64,000 nt of DNA, taken from the NCBI GenBank assembly GCA_016931855.1, contig JAFGDZ010000034.1:1-64000 (forward strand). The letters are read 5' to 3'. Source of the stretch: Bacteroidales bacterium (lineage in GTDB: Bacteria; Bacteroidota; Bacteroidia; Bacteroidales; Tenuifilaceae). The translations under genes were made by a program, and so were the position numbers. The first letter of the stretch is position 1. Every line of letters starts with the position of its first letter. The notes under the pieces were generated by a model. The model worked only from the letters and a program-made list of their open reading frames with translations. It searched no databases and was not told the DNA's origin. Positions 1-8,591 of the stretch are shown here, one piece after another.

Positions 1-31
1 CAAAGGTAGGCAACTTTTTGTCCCGTGCAAG
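1..31 (-). promoter_or_regulatory. Leftward promoter P-proximal
   Basis: Read on the minus strand there is a perfect Bacteroidota -7 box TACCTTTG (plus 1-8, CAAAGGTA) and a -33 CTTG (plus 28-31) with a 19-nt spacer. It drives a gene beyond the left edge. It is the second of two identically spaced leftward promoters. Confidence 0.55.
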
Positions 32-131
32 CGTTTGCCAAAAAAAAATCTTTCTTTTTTTTAACCCGCTCCCCGCGGTACGCCTGTGTTTCACGATTTA
101 AAGAGCTGCGCTTCCTCTGTGAAAGCGGTTG

Positions 132-161
132 CAAAAGTAGGGCTTTTTTGGTTTCGCACAA
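132..161 (-). promoter_or_regulatory. Leftward promoter P-distal
   Basis: On the minus strand the -7 box is TACTTTTG (plus 132-139, CAAAAGTA) and the -33 TTG is at plus 159-161, again with a 19-nt spacer. Two strong promoters about 131 bp apart and pointing the same way are typical of stable-RNA operons, but the transcribed gene lies outside the window. Confidence 0.55.
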
Positions 162-352
162 TACCTTGCTGAAAATATTTTTCTAATTTCAGGAAGAGAT
201 AACTCTAATTGCCTTAATATCAATTAAAACAAAACGCATTTTTTTTCATCTTTTTTTGAGAACGTAAGTTGCCAATTTATGCAGTATATTCGCTTCTACT
301 ATTTATATAGAGGTAGCATGACCGTCTGTGTAACATAAACAACTGAACATCA

Positions 353-1093
353 ATGGATATAAGCAGAAAGGTAGTAATAATACCAACTTACAACGAAAAG
401 GAGAACGTAGAGAAGATTATCAGAAAGGTAATGTCTTTAGATGGTGGGTTCCATGTGTTAATTGTTGACGACGGATCCCCTGATGGAACGGGAACCATAG
501 TTAAAAAGCTTATAACGGATTACCCTGAGCTGTTACATATAATAGAGAGACAAGGGAAGTTGGGACTAGGGACGGCTTACATTACGGGGTTTAAGTGGGC
601 TCTTAATAAGGGGTACTCTCATATTTTTGAAATGGATGCCGATTTTTCTCATAATCCAGATGATTTGCTTAACTTGTATGCTGCATGTGTGGATGGCGCA
701 GATTTAAGCATTGGCTCAAGGTATATATCTGGTGTAAACGTGGTAAACTGGCCCATGGGACGGGTTCTAATGTCGTACTTTGCTTCTGCGTACGTACGGT
801 TTATTACGGGGATGAAAATAATGGACACTACAGCTGGCTTTAAGTGCTACACGGCAAAAGTTCTTAGCGCAATTGATTTGGACAACATACGGCTTAAAGG
901 GTATGGTTTTCAGATTGAGATGAAATTTACTGCATATAAGCTGGGTTTCAGCATTGTTGAGGTTCCCATTATTTTTACTGATCGCAAGGTAGGCTCGTCA
1001 AAAATGAGCGGGGGGATATTTAACGAAGCACTATGGGGTGTTATACGAATGAAGCTCAGGAGCTTTATAAAACCTTACAAGCCTTTAAATTAG
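353..1093 (+). CDS. Polyprenol-phosphate mannosyltransferase (GT2)
   Basis: Family 2 glycosyltransferase of the dolichyl/polyprenyl-phosphate beta-D-mannosyl (or glucosyl) transferase type. It moves a sugar from a nucleotide donor to a lipid phosphate on the inner face of the membrane. The 246-residue protein shows the GT-A fold signatures in order: IIPTYNEKENV at about 10-20, DDGSPDGT at about 40-47, the metal-binding DADFSHNP near 95-102, and GSRYISG near 121-127. There is no C-terminal membrane domain, so it is the soluble short form. It is followed at 111 bp by dihydroorotase on the same strand. The donor sugar cannot be told from sequence. Confidence 0.88.
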   Translation: MDISRKVVIIPTYNEKENVEKIIRKVMSLDGGFHVLIVDDGSPDGTGTIVKKLITDYPELLHIIERQGKLGLGTAYITGFKWALNKGYSHIFEMDADFSHNPDDLLNLYAACVDGADLSIGSRYISGVNVVNWPMGRVLMSYFASAYVRFITGMKIMDTTAGFKCYTAKVLSAIDLDNIRLKGYGFQIEMKFTAYKLGFSIVEVPIIFTDRKVGSSKMSGGIFNEALWGVIRMKLRSFIKPYKPLN

Positions 1094-1204
1094 TAGCGTC
1101 ATGCTGATTTATTCATATTAGCCTGTTAAAACAGACTTGAATTACGCAAGATACAGCATTCCCTTTATAAACGGCTTTAACATCAATTTTAAAATTAGGT
1201 AACC

Positions 1205-2554
1205 ATGGCAAGAATAGGTTTATACAATTGCACAATTGTAAACGAAGGGATACAGGAAAAAGTAAGCATCCTTATAGAGGATAGTACTATTGCTAAGATT
1301 TACCGAGATAACCTTAGAGATGTAATTGCCAGTTCGCCCGATCAGCTAATTGATTGCACTGGGAAATTAGTTTTTCCGGGTGTAATTGATGATCAGGTAC
1401 ACTTTAGAGAGCCTGGGCTTACGCACAAAGCGGATATATATACCGAGTCGAAAGCAGCGGTAGCAGGGGGAACAACCTCCTTTATGGAGATGCCAAACAC
1501 ATCTCCACAAACAGTTACCCTTACCGATTTGGACGCCAAATTCGCTATAGCAAGGGAAAAATCATTGGCCAACTACTCTTTCTACTTTGGTGCAACCAAC
1601 AGCAATGCTGAGCTACTCCCTAAGCTAGATAAGACCAAGGTTTGCGGAGTAAAGGTTTTTATGGGATCGTCAACAGGAAACATGCTTGTTGACCAAGCGG
1701 AAGCACTAGAGGCCATATTCAAGCAATCGCCCACTCTTATAGCTACCCATTGTGAGGACGAGGGCACCATTGCTGCAAACCTGAAGGAGTACAAAGAAAG
1801 GTATGGCGAAGGAATGGCTTTTGGATACCATCCCGCCATTAGGAGCGCAGAGGCGTGCTATATCTCCTCGTCGCTTGCAGTAAAGCTAGCAAAGCAATTT
1901 AATAGCAGGCTGCACATACTACACCTCTCTACGGGAAAAGAGCTGTCGCTTTTTGACGGCAGTACGCCCCTAGAGAAAAAAAGAATTACCGCAGAGGTTT
2001 GCGTACACCACCTTTGGTTTAACAACTCTAACTACGAAACGCTTGGATGGAGAATTAAGTGGAATCCGGCAGTAAAAGCCGAAAGCGATAGGCTAGCTCT
2101 TATTGATGGGTTGAAAAACAACCTTATTGATGTGGTGGCTACCGACCATGCACCGCACCTTGAGAGTGAAAAGAACCAGGGTTACTTTAGCTCTCCCTCT
2201 GGTGGGCCAATGGTGCAGCACTCGTTACTAACGATGATAGAGCTCTCCAAGAAAGGCCATTTCCCCATTGAGCTCGTTGCCGACAAGATGTGCCATGCCC
2301 CTGCAAAACTTTTCCAGATTGAGAAAAGGGGCTTTATTAGGGAAGGGTACTTTGCGGATCTTGTTGTTGTTGATCCTGCGGCAAGGCTGGAAGTAACAAA
2401 GGAAAGCTTATTGTACAAGTGCAAGTGGTCGCCGCTAGAGGGAGCCACATTGTCGGCTAGGGTAAACCAAACCTTTGTTAACGGGAACCTTGTATATAAT
2501 AAGGGCATATTTGACGAGTCGGTAAAGGGAAAGGAGCTGGCGTTTAACCGCTAA
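1205..2554 (+). CDS. pyrC: Dihydroorotase
   Basis: Amidohydrolase that interconverts carbamoyl-aspartate and dihydroorotate, the third step of de novo pyrimidine synthesis. The 449-residue protein has the metal-binding DDQVHFREPG motif near residue 61, in which the usual DxHxH reads D-Q-V-H-F. The following segment AVAGGTTSFMEMPNT is typical of class I dihydroorotases. KVFMGSSTGNM contains the probable carbamylated lysine, His ligands occur in ATHCEDEG and LHILHLST, and the catalytic Asp is in ATDHAPH. Start ATG at 1205 follows a short AT-rich leader. The altered first motif (Gln where His is usual) is worth noting, but the remaining ligand set looks complete. Confidence 0.9.
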   Translation: MARIGLYNCTIVNEGIQEKVSILIEDSTIAKIYRDNLRDVIASSPDQLIDCTGKLVFPGVIDDQVHFREPGLTHKADIYTESKAAVAGGTTSFMEMPNTSPQTVTLTDLDAKFAIAREKSLANYSFYFGATNSNAELLPKLDKTKVCGVKVFMGSSTGNMLVDQAEALEAIFKQSPTLIATHCEDEGTIAANLKEYKERYGEGMAFGYHPAIRSAEACYISSSLAVKLAKQFNSRLHILHLSTGKELSLFDGSTPLEKKRITAEVCVHHLWFNNSNYETLGWRIKWNPAVKAESDRLALIDGLKNNLIDVVATDHAPHLESEKNQGYFSSPSGGPMVQHSLLTMIELSKKGHFPIELVADKMCHAPAKLFQIEKRGFIREGYFADLVVVDPAARLEVTKESLLYKCKWSPLEGATLSARVNQTFVNGNLVYNKGIFDESVKGKELAFNR

Positions 2555-2601
2555 GCCGATTATACATATTTCCATAAAGAGGGGTTGTAACACCTGTAAC
2601 A

Positions 2602-3108
2602 ATGAGCAGACTATACCTTATATCAACATCCATACTGCTACTTGTTTGCATTGGATGCAAGCGTACGCCCAGTGATGCTGAGCGTTGCACTACAAACAGC
2701 TCCAGCGTTACTGGCGGAGCTGTTATTGCAGACAGTCTTATTTATGATGTTATTATACGAGCGCTAGATCCTGATAATGAGTGGGAAAACATTAGGGTAA
2801 AAGGGATTGACAGGAAAGCCTTTGTGCAAGGTGTTTTTGATGCGATATACACAGGGAAATATTACGCTTACGATTTTTTTACACAAGAGCCTATTAGCAT
2901 TGATAGCGTTAGAGCGATTGAGAATAAACCCAATTTTACCATTGACCAAGTTAGCAAGGTGCAATTCACCGAGCATTGGGAACTTCTTGAAACGGGGGAG
3001 CTTATAAAAAGGGTTGACGCAATGACCCTTGGCATTGAGCACTACAGCAATCAGGGCACATTTATTGGGCACAAGGCGCTTTTTACGGTTAAACTAAAGC
3101 GCAAGTAA
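2602..3108 (+). CDS. Small lipoprotein, GldN-like C-terminus
   Basis: A 168-residue protein with a lipoprotein signal peptide: hydrophobic residues 4-18 and a lipobox ending at Cys19 (CIGC). The mature part contains a segment of the form VFDAIYTGKYYAYD near 75-88 and later VQFTEHWELLETGELIKRV near 118-136. This order and wording resemble the GldN/PorN family, in which an 'x-AI..G..kAYD' helix is followed by a 'KEDWyFD...' strand, but the protein is shorter and lipidated whereas GldN is not. It starts 47 bp after dihydroorotase and is probably co-transcribed. The function is unknown and the GldN resemblance is an inference from motif order only. Confidence 0.6.
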   Translation: MSRLYLISTSILLLVCIGCKRTPSDAERCTTNSSSVTGGAVIADSLIYDVIIRALDPDNEWENIRVKGIDRKAFVQGVFDAIYTGKYYAYDFFTQEPISIDSVRAIENKPNFTIDQVSKVQFTEHWELLETGELIKRVDAMTLGIEHYSNQGTFIGHKALFTVKLKRK

Positions 3109-3121
3109 CCATATCCTAAAA

Positions 3122-4402
3122 CTACCTTTCCTTAACGTCCATCACAAAGCGGCCTGTGCTACGCGTGCGCTGCTGTAGGTAAACCGTTCTATTTCCAATA
3201 TGCTCGTTTAGCACCTCTGTAGTATAGTGCCTAACGGTAAGTAGCTCAAGATTACTGTTGTACCTTACCACAAAGTCGCGCTTTAAATCCTCAATTGCTG
3301 CAGGTAGGTATTGTGGCTCATCATCAACACAAACGGTAAAGCTAATTGCAGAGCTCTGAACAATATTTACCTTAACCCGATGCTTGTAGAGCAAGGCGAA
3401 GATCTTACTTAAGCTATCCTCAATAATAAAACTAAAGTCGCGAGGCGACATGGACAAAAGAACCTGCTTTTGCTTTAGAACCAAAATGGGGGGAAGCTTT
3501 ATTGCAATGTCGGAGTGCAGAATTTTGGTTCCCGAGGCCGATGGGTTTAGAAACGATTTTACGTATAGCGGTATTAGCTTATTCTGTAATGGCTTAATTG
3601 TTTTAGGGTGTATAATCTGCGCACCGCAGTAGGCAAGTTCTATTGCTTCCTGAAACGACACAAAATCCAGCTTCTGCGTATTAGGGAAAATCCGAGGATC
3701 GGCATTTAGCACCCCATCAACATCCTTCCAAATGGTAACGTCTTGTGCATCGAGCAGGTTGGCCAGGATGGCCGCAGTGTAGTCCGATCCCTCACGGCCA
3801 AGCGTAGTGGTTGTGCCAACTGGCGTTCCAGCAATAAATCCCTGCGTAAGGTATATTTGCTGCGGGTTAAAGGTGAAGCTCTTTTTACAATGGTATCCAG
3901 AGGTAACAAAATCAACCATCGCCTCACGGTACGTAGTATCGGACTGAATGCAGGTTCTAACATCAATCCACTGGTTGTCCACCCCAACACGAGATAGGTA
4001 AGCGCTAACAATTGCAGTGGAAAGCAACTCGCCGTAGCACACCAGCTGATCGTAGCAGTAATCGTACCCATTAGCAGGAGGAGAACTAAGCAAAGCGTGC
4101 ATTTGCCCAAAAAGATACTCCAGCCTCTCGTTAAGAAGCGTATCGGAAGAGCACATAAGCGCCTTTGCTATATCAAGGTGAAAAGAGCGCAGATTGGCAA
4201 AAAGCTGCCACCTCTCCTCGCTCCCACCCATGTATGCGCTTAGCAAAATCTCCAGCGCATTGGTAGTTTTACCCATTGCCGATACTACCACCACAAGGTT
4301 ATCGGTAGATTCCCTAACAATAGCCGCAATGTTTTTTACCCCCTCGGCTGATTTAACCGAGGCTCCCCCAAACTTATAGATACGCGTACTCCTTGAGCTC
4401 AT
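3122..4402 (-). CDS. lysC: Aspartate kinase
   Basis: Phosphorylates aspartate, the first step to lysine (diaminopimelate), threonine and methionine. The 426-residue protein opens with YKFGGASVKSAEGV (nucleotide-binding KFGG), then VVVVSAMGKTTNAL. A central TTLGREGSDYTAAIL (substrate-binding) and WKDVDGVLNADPR follow, then the QEAIELAYCGAQIIHPKTI signature. The C-terminal 130 residues form an ACT-like regulatory region. It is monofunctional: no homoserine dehydrogenase domain follows. It converges with the GldN-like lipoprotein gene (14 bp) and is divergent from fbp. Its promoter is annotated separately and gives a short leader, so lysine/threonine attenuation is unlikely. Confidence 0.9.
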   Translation of the reverse strand: MSSRSTRIYKFGGASVKSAEGVKNIAAIVRESTDNLVVVVSAMGKTTNALEILLSAYMGGSEERWQLFANLRSFHLDIAKALMCSSDTLLNERLEYLFGQMHALLSSPPANGYDYCYDQLVCYGELLSTAIVSAYLSRVGVDNQWIDVRTCIQSDTTYREAMVDFVTSGYHCKKSFTFNPQQIYLTQGFIAGTPVGTTTTLGREGSDYTAAILANLLDAQDVTIWKDVDGVLNADPRIFPNTQKLDFVSFQEAIELAYCGAQIIHPKTIKPLQNKLIPLYVKSFLNPSASGTKILHSDIAIKLPPILVLKQKQVLLSMSPRDFSFIIEDSLSKIFALLYKHRVKVNIVQSSAISFTVCVDDEPQYLPAAIEDLKRDFVVRYNSNLELLTVRHYTTEVLNEHIGNRTVYLQQRTRSTGRFVMDVKER

Positions 4403-4432
4403 ATAACCATATTTTGTGCACTAAACAATGAA

Positions 4433-4462
4433 CAAACTTACACTATGCAAAGAAAATAGCAA
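4433..4462 (-). promoter_or_regulatory. Aspartokinase promoter
   Basis: On the minus strand the -7 box is TAAGTTTG (plus 4433-4440) and the -33 TTG is at plus 4460-4462, with a 19-nt spacer. This matches the Bacteroidota consensus and places transcription start about 25 nt before the aspartokinase start codon. Confidence 0.6.
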
Positions 4463-4586
4463 TTGAAAAAATGCATTTTATTTCCACATTTATAGATAAC
4501 TAGCATTAATTAAGAGCAGTTGCAGCGCAAACGTTTTAATTCTGATAATTTTGCAATTCTCAGCCATTGGTTTGTAGTAAAATAAC

Positions 4587-4594
4587 TACCTTTG
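4587..4594 (+). promoter_or_regulatory. fbp -7 promoter element
   Basis: TACCTTTG is a perfect match to the Bacteroidota -7 consensus. The best upstream partner is TTG at 4567-4569 with a slightly short 17-nt spacer. It implies transcription starting near 4600 and a short leader to the ATG at 4626. Confidence 0.5.
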
Positions 4595-4625
4595 ACAAGC
4601 CAAATCTGGATGAAAATTGATTGAC

Positions 4626-5642
4626 ATGAAAGGTTATAAAATAAAGACCTTAACACAATTTATAATAGAAAGACAGGCCGACTTTCCTTTTGCAACAGGT
4701 GAGTTCTCACGACTGCTATATCAGGTAGGAGTGGCTGCAAAGGTGATAAACAAAAAAGTTAACAAGGCAGGACTTGTTGACATTCTTGGCGAGGCTGGCG
4801 AGGTAAATGTGCAGGGAGAGGAACAGAAAAAACTCGATGTTTTTGCCAACTACCAGCTTATACAAGCGCTTAAGTCAAGTGGAGAGTGCTGTGGTGTAGC
4901 ATCGGAGGAGGATCAGGAGATTATTACCTTTGACAACGACCTGGAAAGGGATGGGAACTACATCTTTTGCATGGATCCGCTTGATGGATCATCGAATATT
5001 GATGTAAACGTTTCCATAGGAACCATCTTTAGTATCTACCGCCGCATTAGCCCGCGTGGCGAAAAGGCTGTACTTGAGGACTTTTTGCAAGAAGGCACAA
5101 AACAAATAGCTGCAGGTTACATCATCTACGGATCGTCAACCATGCTTGTTTACACCACTGGTCGTGGTGTTTTTGGCTTTACGCTAGACTCATCAATTGG
5201 CGAGTTCTGCCTATCGCACATGGGCATACAAACTCCCGAAAATGGAGCTATATACTCCATTAATGAAGGAAATATTGGCAAGTTCCCCGATGGCGTTAAG
5301 AAGTACATTGGCTACTGCCAGGAAACCGATAAGGAGACCAACCGCCCATACTCTGGCCGATACATTGGCTCCTTGGTTGCCGATTTCCACCGAAACCTGT
5401 TAAAGGGAGGTATTTTTATTTACCCACAAACCGCATCGGCACCTAACGGAAAGCTTAGGCTTATATACGAGTGTAACCCCATTGCTTTCCTTGCAGAGCA
5501 AGCTGGAGGAAAGGCAACAAACGGCACCGAGCGAATACTAGAAATTAAACCTCACTCCCTACATCAGCGGGTTCCATTTATTGTTGGATCAAAAAACATG
5601 GTTGATAAAGTTGAGTCGTTCCTTAATAACGGTGAGGAGTAG
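4626..5642 (+). CDS. fbp: Fructose-1,6-bisphosphatase class I
   Basis: Hydrolyses fructose 1,6-bisphosphate to fructose 6-phosphate in gluconeogenesis. The 338-residue protein carries ASEEDQEI (metal-binding Glu) near 95-102, the class I signature [10 protein letters not shown] near 117-126, and the substrate-binding region [24 protein letters not shown]. Near the C-terminus is [19 protein letters not shown], a well conserved element. The ATG at 4626 is preferred over a TTG three codons earlier because family members begin shortly before the KTLTQFI segment and the promoter lies about 30 nt upstream. A strong hairpin terminator follows the stop codon. Confidence 0.92.
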   Translation: MKGYKIKTLTQFIIERQADFPFATGEFSRLLYQVGVAAKVINKKVNKAGLVDILGEAGEVNVQGEEQKKLDVFANYQLIQALKSSGECCGVASEEDQEIITFDNDLERDGNYIFCMDPLDGSSNIDVNVSIGTIFSIYRRISPRGEKAVLEDFLQEGTKQIAAGYIIYGSSTMLVYTTGRGVFGFTLDSSIGEFCLSHMGIQTPENGAIYSINEGNIGKFPDGVKKYIGYCQETDKETNRPYSGRYIGSLVADFHRNLLKGGIFIYPQTASAPNGKLRLIYECNPIAFLAEQAGGKATNGTERILEIKPHSLHQRVPFIVGSKNMVDKVESFLNNGEE

Positions 5643-5660
5643 TAGCTGAGCCGTCAAAAA

Positions 5661-5702
5661 ACAAGCACGGTTGCATAGCTAATATGCAACCGTGCTTGTT
5701 TT
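5661..5702. terminator. Bidirectional terminator after fbp
   Basis: A perfect 17-bp stem (5661-5677 with 5683-5699) has a 5-nt loop, with T residues on the right and an A run on the left. It can stop fbp from the left and the leftward hypothetical gene at 5735 from the right. Confidence 0.85.
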
Positions 5703-5734
5703 ACTGCCATTCTGAACTAACTGTAAACCAAGGG

Positions 5735-6082
5735 CTAATCTGTAGCGAACCAAATGCTGTACCAATCGGTTTCGGAACGAGCGAACGCGTTAAGAACGGG
5801 TTGCTTAAAGCTGATAGCAAGTCCTGTGTAAGCTAATGAGAGCACATCGTTGGTTACACTTACAATTTCCCATGCCCCCGACACGGTAAAATCCGTTGGA
5901 GGCTTCTCCTTTGCCTCGTAAACCACTATCCCTTCCTGATTCTCGCGAGCAAACAGGTTCTCAACATGCCTAAGCTTTAGCTTAAGCCCCCAACAATCCT
6001 CAATGTGCTCTATAACCAAAATACGGAACAGCTCCCCGTTCTCGCGGTAAAGCCCCTCCCTGTTCAAAAAGTCAAACCTCAT
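5735..6082 (-). CDS. Hypothetical protein, 115 residues
   Basis: I do not recognise this family. The protein has no signal peptide or membrane segment and looks like a small globular cytoplasmic alpha/beta protein. It has mixed charged and aromatic residues and a strand-rich start (FRILVIEHIED near 19-29). Codon use is like the neighbours and the frame is flanked by the terminator at 5661-5702, so it is probably real. It is divergent from the DUF2809 gene. No function can be offered. Confidence 0.6.
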   Translation of the reverse strand: MRFDFLNREGLYRENGELFRILVIEHIEDCWGLKLKLRHVENLFARENQEGIVVYEAKEKPPTDFTVSGAWEIVSVTNDVLSLAYTGLAISFKQPVLNAFARSETDWYSIWFATD

Positions 6083-6184
6083 GCAGTAATTTTTTGTTGA
6101 TATATTGCTTGTGATAAAGTTAATCCCTTATTTCAACCGCTCCTTTGCGCACCAATTTTAGACAAAAATCTTAATTACCCAAAT

Positions 6185-6601
6185 ATGATAAGCGCACGAA
6201 ATAGATTTTACTACACACTGATTCTGGTCGTTGCGATTCTACTAGGGTTGATGTCCAGAAAGTTATCGGCATACTTCCCTGATGCAATTAACCTTATGCT
6301 AGGAGATGCTATTTGGGTCGCAATGGTTTTTGTGCTGGTTGCCATTGCGCTAAAAAAATCGTTAACAGGTAAAATTGCCTTTACTAGCCTACTGTTTTGC
6401 TATGCCATTGAAATTACGCAACTTTACCATGCACCTTGGATTAACTCTATACGAGCAACCACGTTGGGCGGGCTTGCACTTGGGTATGGATTCCTTTGGA
6501 GCGACCTAGCCGCTTATACCATTGGAGTCTCAGTAGCAGCCCTAATGGAAAAACTTAGCATTACACTTTGCACAAAACCAACATCAAATAACCCATGCTA
6601 A
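6185..6601 (+). CDS. DUF2809 family membrane protein
   Basis: A 138-residue integral membrane protein with about four hydrophobic helices. Its motifs are those I associate with DUF2809: GLMSRKLSAYFPD near residue 20, GDAIWVAMVF near 40, IEITQLYHAPWI near 79, and LGYGFLWSDLAAYTIGV near 97. The role of the family is not known. The last codons overlap the start of the PhzF-family gene by 7 nt, so the two are translationally linked. Confidence 0.75.
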   Translation: MISARNRFYYTLILVVAILLGLMSRKLSAYFPDAINLMLGDAIWVAMVFVLVAIALKKSLTGKIAFTSLLFCYAIEITQLYHAPWINSIRATTLGGLALGYGFLWSDLAAYTIGVSVAALMEKLSITLCTKPTSNNPC

Positions 6602-7401
6602 CTCTACCTATATATCAAGTTGATGCATTTACCAGTAAGGTTTTTAAGGGCAACTCTGCCTGCGTAGTTATGCTAGAGGAATGGCTGCCCAACAGCACCA
6701 TGCTAAACATTGCTAAGGAGAATGGCGTTGCCGAAACAGCATTCTTTACCCGCAACAAAGACCACTTCCATTTACGGTGGTTTACACCCGATATTGAAAT
6801 GGATCTTTGCGGACACGCAACACTGGCTACTGCTCATGTAGTATTTAACCACTTAGGGTATAAAGGGCAACACATTCTCTTTAAATCGGTCTCGGGCGAT
6901 TTAGCAGTGGGCCGCAACGGCGAATTACTTGTGCTAGATTTTCCACATAGAAAACCTGTGCCAGCAGAGCTTCCCGTGGAAATTGCCGAAAGCCTAAACA
7001 TACAACCCAAGGAGGTTCTGCTTGCCCGCGACTACGTACTGGTTTACGAAACACAGGAAGAGGTTGAAGCCATTGCGCCAAATAGGAGGCTTATTGATAG
7101 AATAAACTTAGACCCAGGAGGAGTTATAGTTACGAGTCCGGGCAAGGAGGCCGATTTTGTATCGCGATTCTTTACCCCCCAAGCCACTATATTTGAAGAT
7201 CCTGTTACCGGATCGGCACATTGCAGCCTTGTTCCGTTATGGGCAGAGAGGCTAGGGAAAAAGGACCTTCACGCCCAACAGCTCTCCCAAAGAAGCGGCG
7301 AACTTTACTGCACCGATCTTGGCAACAGGGTGCTTATTAAAGGTAACGCAGTAACCTTTTTGGAAGGAACAATAAGGGTAGCTAAAAACGAACAGGCATA
7401 A
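6595..7401 (+). CDS. PhzF-family isomerase-like protein
   Basis: A member of the PhzF/DapF-like fold. True PhzF isomerises dihydrohydroxyanthranilate in phenazine synthesis, but most bacterial homologues, including those outside phenazine clusters, have unknown substrates. The 268-residue protein has the catalytic Glu in NGVAETAFF near 43-51, the DLCGHATLATAHV loop near 68-80, and the EDPVTGSAHCSL motif near 200-211. Length fits the family. It overlaps the DUF2809 gene and no phenazine genes are nearby, so a housekeeping or detoxification role is more likely. Confidence 0.85.
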   Translation: MLTLPIYQVDAFTSKVFKGNSACVVMLEEWLPNSTMLNIAKENGVAETAFFTRNKDHFHLRWFTPDIEMDLCGHATLATAHVVFNHLGYKGQHILFKSVSGDLAVGRNGELLVLDFPHRKPVPAELPVEIAESLNIQPKEVLLARDYVLVYETQEEVEAIAPNRRLIDRINLDPGGVIVTSPGKEADFVSRFFTPQATIFEDPVTGSAHCSLVPLWAERLGKKDLHAQQLSQRSGELYCTDLGNRVLIKGNAVTFLEGTIRVAKNEQA

Positions 7402-7416
7402 TGCAACCTGCTCGTT
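7387..7416. terminator. Shared hairpin between convergent genes
   Basis: The end of the PhzF-like gene and the following bases form an imperfect hairpin: AACGA-x-AGG pairs with CCTG-x-TCGTT around a loop near 7397-7405. It lies between convergent stop codons. There is no strong T run, so this is a weak terminator candidate. Confidence 0.35.
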
Positions 7417-7424
7417 CTAAGATC

Positions 7425-8591
7425 TTAGTTCCTTGCGCTGCTTAGCTCCATAAGAATATCGTACTCAACCATACGAACGTTGCGCTCAATTTCGGCAATA
7501 TCAATAAGCGAAATTAGAACAGGAGTGTGCACCAGCCTAGGGAGTCCGGTTAAATAGCTCTCTATAATCATGCTTGTGCGCTGGGTTTGCGCATAGGCCT
7601 TAAGCACCTCATTGTAACGGCTAACCGCATCAGTAATTTGATTGCCAAAACCTTGCGATAGCATAACCCTATTGGTTGCCCTGTCGCTTTCTAAACGGCG
7701 GGAATCTATGGTTAGCGAGTCGCCAATCTCATGAAGCAGCTTCATTCTTGCCAGCTCCAAAAGCGCAATAAGCTCATTAGATTGACTCTTGATCTCACCA
7801 ATAGCCGATACGGCTGCTGTATCGGTAATGGTCTCTGTATCCTGAGCAATGAGCTTGCTAACCACAAGAGCCGTTTTGTACCTGTTAATGTAGTTCTCCT
7901 TAACATCGTAGGAGTAGCTAATGCTAGAGCGCATTAATAGCACCGATGCTGCAATTACAATAAGGAGTATAACCATGGGGACTTTTTGCCTGTTGGGGGC
8001 ATTTCGGAAAATGGAGAGCACATAAGCGGGGAAGAACCCCACAACAAGCGCAACCTGACCAAATATCAGCATGATTTTAGCACCGGGCCAGTGCATAATT
8101 TTAAATAACAAGCCCAGTAGCATTGCCGCGGCAACGGTAAACCCAATTGCCGATAGCGCCATGCTAAGCTTAGACGGATCCTCCTTGTAGCTGGTATAGA
8201 AAAGCGTAGGCAAAAACGCGAAAACAATTAGCACCGATGCTAAAAGTATTGCCACCCCTGCACCTGGCAGATGATAGGTTTTAAACAATGCCCCTGTTAC
8301 CATTAGTATGGCGCTAAGCGCACCCAGAATGTAAGTTGATTTTTTCATTGCCTGAAATTTTAGGTTTTCCGATAGTAGAATTTTATGTTGCAAGTTGCCT
8401 AGCCTATCCAGCTTAAAGGTATCAACAACCATATTGTAAGCACCTTTAAAGTTGGTATCTAGCAAAGGGTTTTCCTCAACAAGGCATCCAATATGGTCGG
8501 CCAGTTCCAATCGAATGTGCTGCTCGGTTACACCCTTAAGCTCTAAGTCGGTAAGAATATACTCGAATTCAAACTCGCTTAGCTGTCTCAT
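7425..8591 (-). CDS. PadR-linked membrane protein with GldL-like hairpins
   Basis: A 388-residue membrane protein translated from an ATGA overlap with the upstream PadR gene. Residues 1-80 are a helical cytoplasmic domain (ELADHIGCLVEEN near 29-41) that looks like the HAAS/DUF1700-type sensing domains commonly paired with PadR regulators. Residues 86-221 hold five membrane segments with an internal repeat: GALFKTYHLPGA (100-111) and GLLFKIMHWPGA (160-171), a motif seen in GldL-type Bacteroidota proteins. Residues about 230-388 are a long helical, probably periplasmic, region reminiscent of the GldM N-terminal helical domain. The function is unknown; membrane stress sensing with PadR is an inference. 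Confidence 0.7.
   Translation of the reverse strand: MRQLSEFEFEYILTDLELKGVTEQHIRLELADHIGCLVEENPLLDTNFKGAYNMVVDTFKLDRLGNLQHKILLSENLKFQAMKKSTYILGALSAILMVTGALFKTYHLPGAGVAILLASVLIVFAFLPTLFYTSYKEDPSKLSMALSAIGFTVAAAMLLGLLFKIMHWPGAKIMLIFGQVALVVGFFPAYVLSIFRNAPNRQKVPMVILLIVIAASVLLMRSSISYSYDVKENYINRYKTALVVSKLIAQDTETITDTAAVSAIGEIKSQSNELIALLELARMKLLHEIGDSLTIDSRRLESDRATNRVMLSQGFGNQITDAVSRYNEVLKAYAQTQRTSMIIESYLTGLPRLVHTPVLISLIDIAEIERNVRMVEYDILMELSSARN

Larger units (their letters stand above)
1..352. other. Left-edge intergenic region
   Basis: No gene is visible in this stretch. It is rich in homopolymer A and T runs and carries two leftward promoter candidates (annotated separately) near positions 1-30 and 132-161. 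The remainder, about 165-352, is AT-rich and must contain the rightward promoter of the mannosyltransferase gene. A possible -7 element TATATTCG lies at 285-292, but I find no well-spaced -33 partner for it. I see no tRNA, terminator or leader-peptide signal here. Confidence 0.6.
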
